Program-made: the position numbers and the translations under genes
Source: Nitrospirales bacterium
Lineage (GTDB): Bacteria > Nitrospirota > Nitrospiria > Nitrospirales > UBA8639
Length of the DNA stretch: 9,365 nt
Reading direction: 5' to 3'
NCBI GenBank assembly: GCA_021604265.1
Contig: BQIY01000058.1
Span: 1-9,365 of the forward strand
In this document: one piece after another, positions 7,001 through 9,365 of the stretch
Layout: the number at the start of each line of letters is the position of its first letter
Numbering within the stretch: the stretch's first letter is position 1
Notes under the pieces: model-generated
Databases searched by the model: none
Told to the model about the DNA's origin: nothing
Seen by the model: the letters and a program-made list of their open reading frames with translations, nothing else

Positions 7001-8723
7001 CAGGCAATTCAGCCAGTCTGCCCAATTCATCGGTCTTGTTGACATCATAGTCTTGTGTGGCTTCATCCGTGTTGTCTTGCAAGGTGTTATAGACACGCCA
7101 AAAATGCCACATCCCAGAGATATAATGAGACGCCACATGACAATGAAACAAAAAATCTCCCACGGCTTGTTGACAGCCGCCACTGCCGCAACCAATCTCC
7201 AGTTCATAGGTTTCGGATGGGCCGATGGTTTGCGCATCATTGCCAGAACTGGGCATCCGGCTCGTGAAGTGTTTTTTTAGGCCGGCATCGATGGGCGTGT
7301 AGTCGGGGTTGTCAGTCGTGTTTCCTACACCAGGCTGTCGCTGCCATTGAATGCCTCCGCCATGAAGGTGAGGGACATGAAACGTCTCACTGCCTCCATG
7401 TACCACGCGGAATTTGGTGGGATCGCCCACATACGAGCGTGGAATTGGAGTAGCTGGATCGCCAAATGCATAGGTTCCATAGGCTTGAGATTCATCCGCC
7501 ACATGCTTGAGATCTCCAATGAAACCTTGGTTGATTTTGTCCCAAATTTCCTTGGCGACTTCCGTATTATGGAGATAGGCGGGAGAATCAGGCGTGTGAT
7601 CCACTTCGGAACCTGGGTTGAGATTCAACACCTTGGCCATCACTTCGGCCTCGCCCAATCGTCTCAGAAACGATTCACTGCGATAATTAATTGCCCGCCC
7701 ATTTGGCTTGTAACTTCCAGTCAGAGGGTCGATGAATAAATTTCTTGTGTCGCCGTCTTTGTTGAGTGGGAGATACTGCTCATTGCCAATTTCGTGGTAC
7801 ACCATGGTGAACTCGCGAAAATCGCTGTTGTCATCGCCGGGCGAGATCATGGCATTCCATGAACTTTGACAAGTTGCCGTGTGATCAGGTTGTGTCGTAC
7901 ACAATGGACTACCATCCTGGGCATTGAAATACTCCGACCCGGCTTGTTCCACAATCAATGCGCCCATCAAGCCGTGGCTGACGAGCCAACGCATTTTGGG
8001 GCCATGAGAATGCAGATAATGCGTGTTTTCTTGATAAAAATCTGGATTGACGTACCATTCAAGGTGGATGGCATCGCCGGGAAGGGCTATCGAGTCAGGA
8101 TCTGTCGATAGGGCCGGTTTTCCAGAATCAGTGAGAATGAAATCAGCTCCATGGACATGAAAACTTGCAGGATGACCTTTTGACGGTTCCGGATCGTGAG
8201 TAAGGTTTGTGAAGGTGACTTGAACACAATCGCCAACGTTCGCTCGAATCGTAAGCGGTTGAATTGGATCGTTTCCCAATCCAGGGTTGAGGCCAAAATT
8301 TTCTCCAAAATGAGAATCAGTTGCTGCCGATTCCTGTTGACGAATTGCGGGAATGGTGTCACGTAAGGCATACATGTAGGCATTTGGATCCCGATCTCCC
8401 CACCGATTCAACACCATGGTGACTTGCATGGCAATCACATCATAGAATTTGACCGGAGCGTCGTTGGGACAAGCCTGTGCTTCATGGACCGGATGGGTGT
8501 GCTCACTGCGGTCCGCAATCATCATCGGACCACCCATTTTTTCGTGTCCTGACATTTTGAAATCGGTTTGATCTTCTATCTTCTTGTTGAGTAGGTCTTC
8601 TAATGGGGAAAAAGGGTGCTGTGCATATGCGTCAGGGCTGAAGGACGTTCCAAGGAGATATATGGACAAGAAAAAACGAATAACCCCCCCCAGACTCAGT
8701 GACCTGTATTTATTGAAAAACAT
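4038..8723 (-). CDS. Giant exported multicopper oxidase, six cupredoxin domains (MnxG/ceruloplasmin-like layout)
   Basis: Oxidases of this class take electrons from a metal ion or organic substrate at a type 1 copper and reduce O2 to water at a trinuclear cluster. Residues 1-34 are a Sec signal peptide with an AYA-Q cleavage site, so the enzyme works outside the cytoplasm. Three tandem two-domain units follow, each opening with a CPxxA motif (C85, C720, C1187). Unit 1 (85-550) has all ligand motifs: FHVHG (H189, H191), HSH (H238, H240), HVPHLHG (H449, H452, H454) and HCHVASHYISGM (H527, C528, H529, H533, M538). Unit 2 (720-1148) keeps HQH (804, 806), HDH (928, 930) and HPFHITGHH (1074-1082) but lacks the HCH motif. 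Unit 3 (1187-1546) keeps only scattered His. At 1561 residues it is far longer than a laccase (about 500) and somewhat longer than MnxG. GGAGG lies six bases before ATG 8723. Mn(II) or Fe(II) oxidation is plausible but not shown; copper detoxification or oxidation of an organic substrate are alternatives. Confidence 0.95.
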   Translation of the reverse strand: MFFNKYRSLSLGGVIRFFLSIYLLGTSFSPDAYAQHPFSPLEDLLNKKIEDQTDFKMSGHEKMGGPMMIADRSEHTHPVHEAQACPNDAPVKFYDVIAMQVTMVLNRWGDRDPNAYMYALRDTIPAIRQQESAATDSHFGENFGLNPGLGNDPIQPLTIRANVGDCVQVTFTNLTHDPEPSKGHPASFHVHGADFILTDSGKPALSTDPDSIALPGDAIHLEWYVNPDFYQENTHYLHSHGPKMRWLVSHGLMGALIVEQAGSEYFNAQDGSPLCTTQPDHTATCQSSWNAMISPGDDNSDFREFTMVYHEIGNEQYLPLNKDGDTRNLFIDPLTGSYKPNGRAINYRSESFLRRLGEAEVMAKVLNLNPGSEVDHTPDSPAYLHNTEVAKEIWDKINQGFIGDLKHVADESQAYGTYAFGDPATPIPRSYVGDPTKFRVVHGGSETFHVPHLHGGGIQWQRQPGVGNTTDNPDYTPIDAGLKKHFTSRMPSSGNDAQTIGPSETYELEIGCGSGGCQQAVGDFLFHCHVASHYISGMWHFWRVYNTLQDNTDEATQDYDVNKTDELGRLAELPDRKGQKLPAVTSEHLIGKTVDFAGQTIPVTHSNLKDVVEVQFPPQGRPKTMQDATVFDWKRQGHLYLNEPETKHVWPNFASPNPGERIAIRFEPQTGKLAYPMLRPHLGRRPPFAPHHGPAPFLEPLGHDRSEPASPGVNGPSSLCPTNAPSRRYKIHAIQTPIQVTDDETDNKGMLFVVKDNEDLARSNPEYKVPLAIRANQGDCVDLILVNELEETGEAAELSKTNIHQHFLAFDVQASDGVISGASFEQSPRPIHDAGMSFALVQDIEQGATHLQINDTSSFHPGTVVAIGIDQSTDVFETAVINTINTNGNILQFTKPIKHAHQKGERVSVEFVRYRWYAERQTGASYFHDHVDALQRWGHGLFGAIIAEPRGSTYHHPNSGEETLSGPIMDIHVNADQEVVPGLKGSFREFVAFSTDRTQSAGDPTSQAGRKQKNTGSINLRAEPLKPGTDRGDGPPHLGLSSVTYGDPITPMYQAYTGDPIIFRLLTTATEEIHPFHITGHHFRWERFQENSPPLTVYGVGISERFNAYIEAAGGAARKPGDYLYYNGTQRHFRNGAWGILRVFNTLQSELQPLPGREPLNGIGFPNLGNVSKGDSPPSALDPGNPCPANASEKHFDISAIDKQFLLSNPATTSSEFDQHGRMYVLDSDVEAVLSGEMQANPLVIRANIGDCITVKLTNRMKTHHASFHLDSPTFDPQGSLGITLGLNPAQTVPPHDESEHPPSSRTYRYFAEEELGAVLIRDFGDPLTNGAKGLYGALIVEPQGSTYVDPITGEPLASGVTAVIQNPDLPDYREFALVYHDADPDIGTFVMPYDEEIDQMTLVNYRAEPLKKRLNQFGIVLDSDRFKNSEDMNTARAVFSNHNPFEDPTTNVFETFAGDPVRFRIISGYSEQPQMFSLEAHEWELMPQIPGSDRVSSRYLPSSGVLNIEIPSAGGPSHHTGDYMWSNHRQTHQKIGQWGLLRVLHPGDQTHLKPLANSKP

Positions 8724-8729
8724 TTTGAA

Positions 8730-8734
8730 CCTCC
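8730..8734 (-). promoter_or_regulatory. Shine-Dalgarno site of the multicopper oxidase gene
   Basis: Reads GGAGG on the minus strand with a six-base spacer to ATG 8723, supporting that start. The encoded protein then begins directly with a well-formed signal peptide. Confidence 0.75.
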
Positions 8735-8801
8735 AATCTCAAATATTAGTAGAAAAACTCTTGGAAATTGCTAGCACCTATTGATGTTCATGTTTTACGC
8801 A

Positions 8802-8812
8802 GGAATCATTCC
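8802..8812. promoter_or_regulatory. Short palindrome upstream of the oxidase gene
   Basis: ggaatcattcc is a perfect 5-1-5 inverted repeat, 79 bases upstream of the oxidase start codon, where an operator could sit. It is short enough to occur by chance, and no regulator can be named. Confidence 0.25.
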
Positions 8813-8923
8813 AAGTTCTGCAAATTAAAAGGAACTTATGGAAAGCAGAAAGTTTTCAGTCGTTTGGGAGACAGAGGAAGGAAGGGTAAAAAGCGGGTGC
8901 TACTCCTCGACGAACGCTAGGGT

Positions 8924-8956
8924 ATCCAAAGAGATACATAAAGTATCTGGTTGGAT
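8924..8956. promoter_or_regulatory. Imperfect hairpin in the intergenic region
   Basis: atccaa pairs with ttggat and agatac pairs with gtatct, giving two 6-bp stems separated by a 2x2 internal loop (ag/gg) around a five-base loop (ataaa). No T-run follows on either strand, so it is not a standard intrinsic terminator. It could be an operator, an RNA structure in the 5' leader of the oxidase transcript, or a relic of an inserted sequence. Confidence 0.4.
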
Positions 8957-9262
8957 GCACAGGGGGAATTGATCCCATAATGGGTTTGAGCGGAGCTTAA
9001 ATCGTAAAGTAACTTTGAAGGATCAGGTGAGAAATGCAGATTTTTGGTTGCAATGAGTGATGCATGGCGAACCGCTTTGATTTTGGCCCTGTCCTGTGAC
9101 ATACCATCATGAAGGGTTCCTAAAAAAATTCTCCGCTCATTTTTCCTTCCGACCCCTGTTATTTCTGTTCTGCCTTTTCTTTCGGTTGTGCTAGTATCGG
9201 TGACAATAGTGAACGCAATTTTGCCCCAAATGTGAACTATCGGTTTCGCTCCCTCCTTCGCT

Positions 9263-9365
9263 ATGGCCCGGCAACGAGTCACCGCTCAAGACCTCTATAA
9301 CTACACCAAGTGTCTGCATCGCGTATATCTGGATAGCAACGGCGATCCTTCGGAAAAATCCGAAG
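9263..9365 (+). CDS. RecB-like nuclease (TM0106-type), N-terminus only, runs off the right edge
   Basis: ATG 9263 opens a frame that stays open for 34 complete codons to the window end. After MARQRVTAQ comes DLYNYTKCLHRVYLD, which fits the conserved start of TM0106-family RecB-like putative nucleases (usually D-L-x-x-Y-x-x-C-P-H-R-x-x-L-D). These proteins carry a RecB/Cas4-type nuclease fold, and some are fused to a helicase; whether that applies here lies outside the window. The usual Pro after the Cys is Leu here. No Shine-Dalgarno site precedes the ATG, so the start is chosen by fit to the family. The gene is divergent from the oxidase operon. Its codons 11-34 are duplicated at 145-215 in the left remnant. 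Confidence 0.65.
   Translation, partial: MARQRVTAQDLYNYTKCLHRVYLDSNGDPSEKSE
9292..9362. repeat. Direct repeat, right copy (71 bp exact)
   Basis: Identical to 145-215 in direct orientation. Here the repeat lies inside an open gene that has its own start codon, whereas the left copy has none. The right copy is therefore probably the intact gene and the left copy the remnant. The true length of the repeat is hidden by the window edge three bases later. Confidence 0.97.

Larger units (their letters stand above)
8724..9262. other. Intergenic region between divergent oxidase operon and nuclease gene
   Basis: These 539 bases hold no gene I can support. They must carry the promoter of the oxidase operon (minus) and probably that of the RecB-like gene (plus). 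No strong sigma-70 pair was found for either. The best candidate on the plus strand is an extended -10-like tgctagtat (9189-9197) with a poor -35, and on the minus strand a TAATAT close to the oxidase start with no matching -35. A hairpin (8924-8956) and a short palindrome (8802-8812) are listed separately. The GGAATCATTCC palindrome does not match the CueR-type copper operator I know. Confidence 0.6.

Noticed and set aside
8794..8808. Possible sigma-54 promoter (TGG...TGC on the minus strand)
   Set aside because: The distance between the GG and GC elements is one base too long and the flanking consensus is poor.
8963..8984. Overlapping inverted repeats ggga...tccc and ccca...tggg
   Set aside because: Four-base arms are too short to separate from chance, although they lie close to the larger hairpin.
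8917..9282. 121-codon minus-strand frame in the region upstream of the oxidase
   Set aside because: It overlaps the nuclease gene start antisense and has no recognisable domain. The intergenic position fits a control region better.

Overview
The window looks like bacterial accessory DNA of moderate GC. Three pieces stand out: a minus-strand operon built around a giant exported multicopper oxidase, a degraded ISL3-family insertion sequence, and two copies of the start of a RecB-like nuclease gene lying about 9.1 kb apart. The oxidase has a cleavable signal peptide and strong Shine-Dalgarno sites precede all three operon genes, so the host is a bacterium. Nothing in the window fixes the phylum. 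My recollection of the ISL3 subtype and of large oxidases of this kind is compatible with Nitrospirota or a similar environmental chemolithotroph, but that is a weak guess.

Layout, left to right. Positions 1-97 (minus) hold the truncated start of a gene for a secreted protein; its signal peptide is visible but its start codon is gone. Positions 145-298 (plus) hold a remnant of a RecB-like nuclease N-terminus. Positions 427-1650 are a complete-looking ISL3 element with 25-bp imperfect terminal inverted repeats. Its transposase reading frame is broken by one in-frame stop that most likely replaced a tyrosine codon. The IS ends 17 bp beyond the stop codon of the last operon gene.

The operon reads right to left. 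First is a 1561-residue multicopper oxidase (8723-4038), then a 711-residue protein I do not recognise (3985-1850), then a 49-residue protein (1817-1668). The gaps are 52 and 32 bases. The oxidase has six cupredoxin domains arranged as three tandem two-domain units, as in ceruloplasmin and MnxG-type oxidases. Only unit 1 keeps every copper ligand, unit 2 keeps about half and unit 3 almost none. The likely role is extracytoplasmic oxidation of a metal ion (Mn, Fe or Cu) or of a small organic substrate. The substrate cannot be read from the sequence. The two downstream genes are candidate accessory factors by position only.

Positions 8724-9262 are an intergenic region between the oxidase operon and a divergent RecB-like nuclease gene that starts at 9263 and runs off the right edge. 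This region holds a 12-bp-stem hairpin and a short palindrome but no convincing gene. Seventy-one bases of the nuclease gene start are repeated exactly, in direct orientation, at 145-215 and 9292-9362. The two copies bracket the IS and the whole oxidase operon, which suggests the block was acquired by, or bounded by, a duplication or recombination event.
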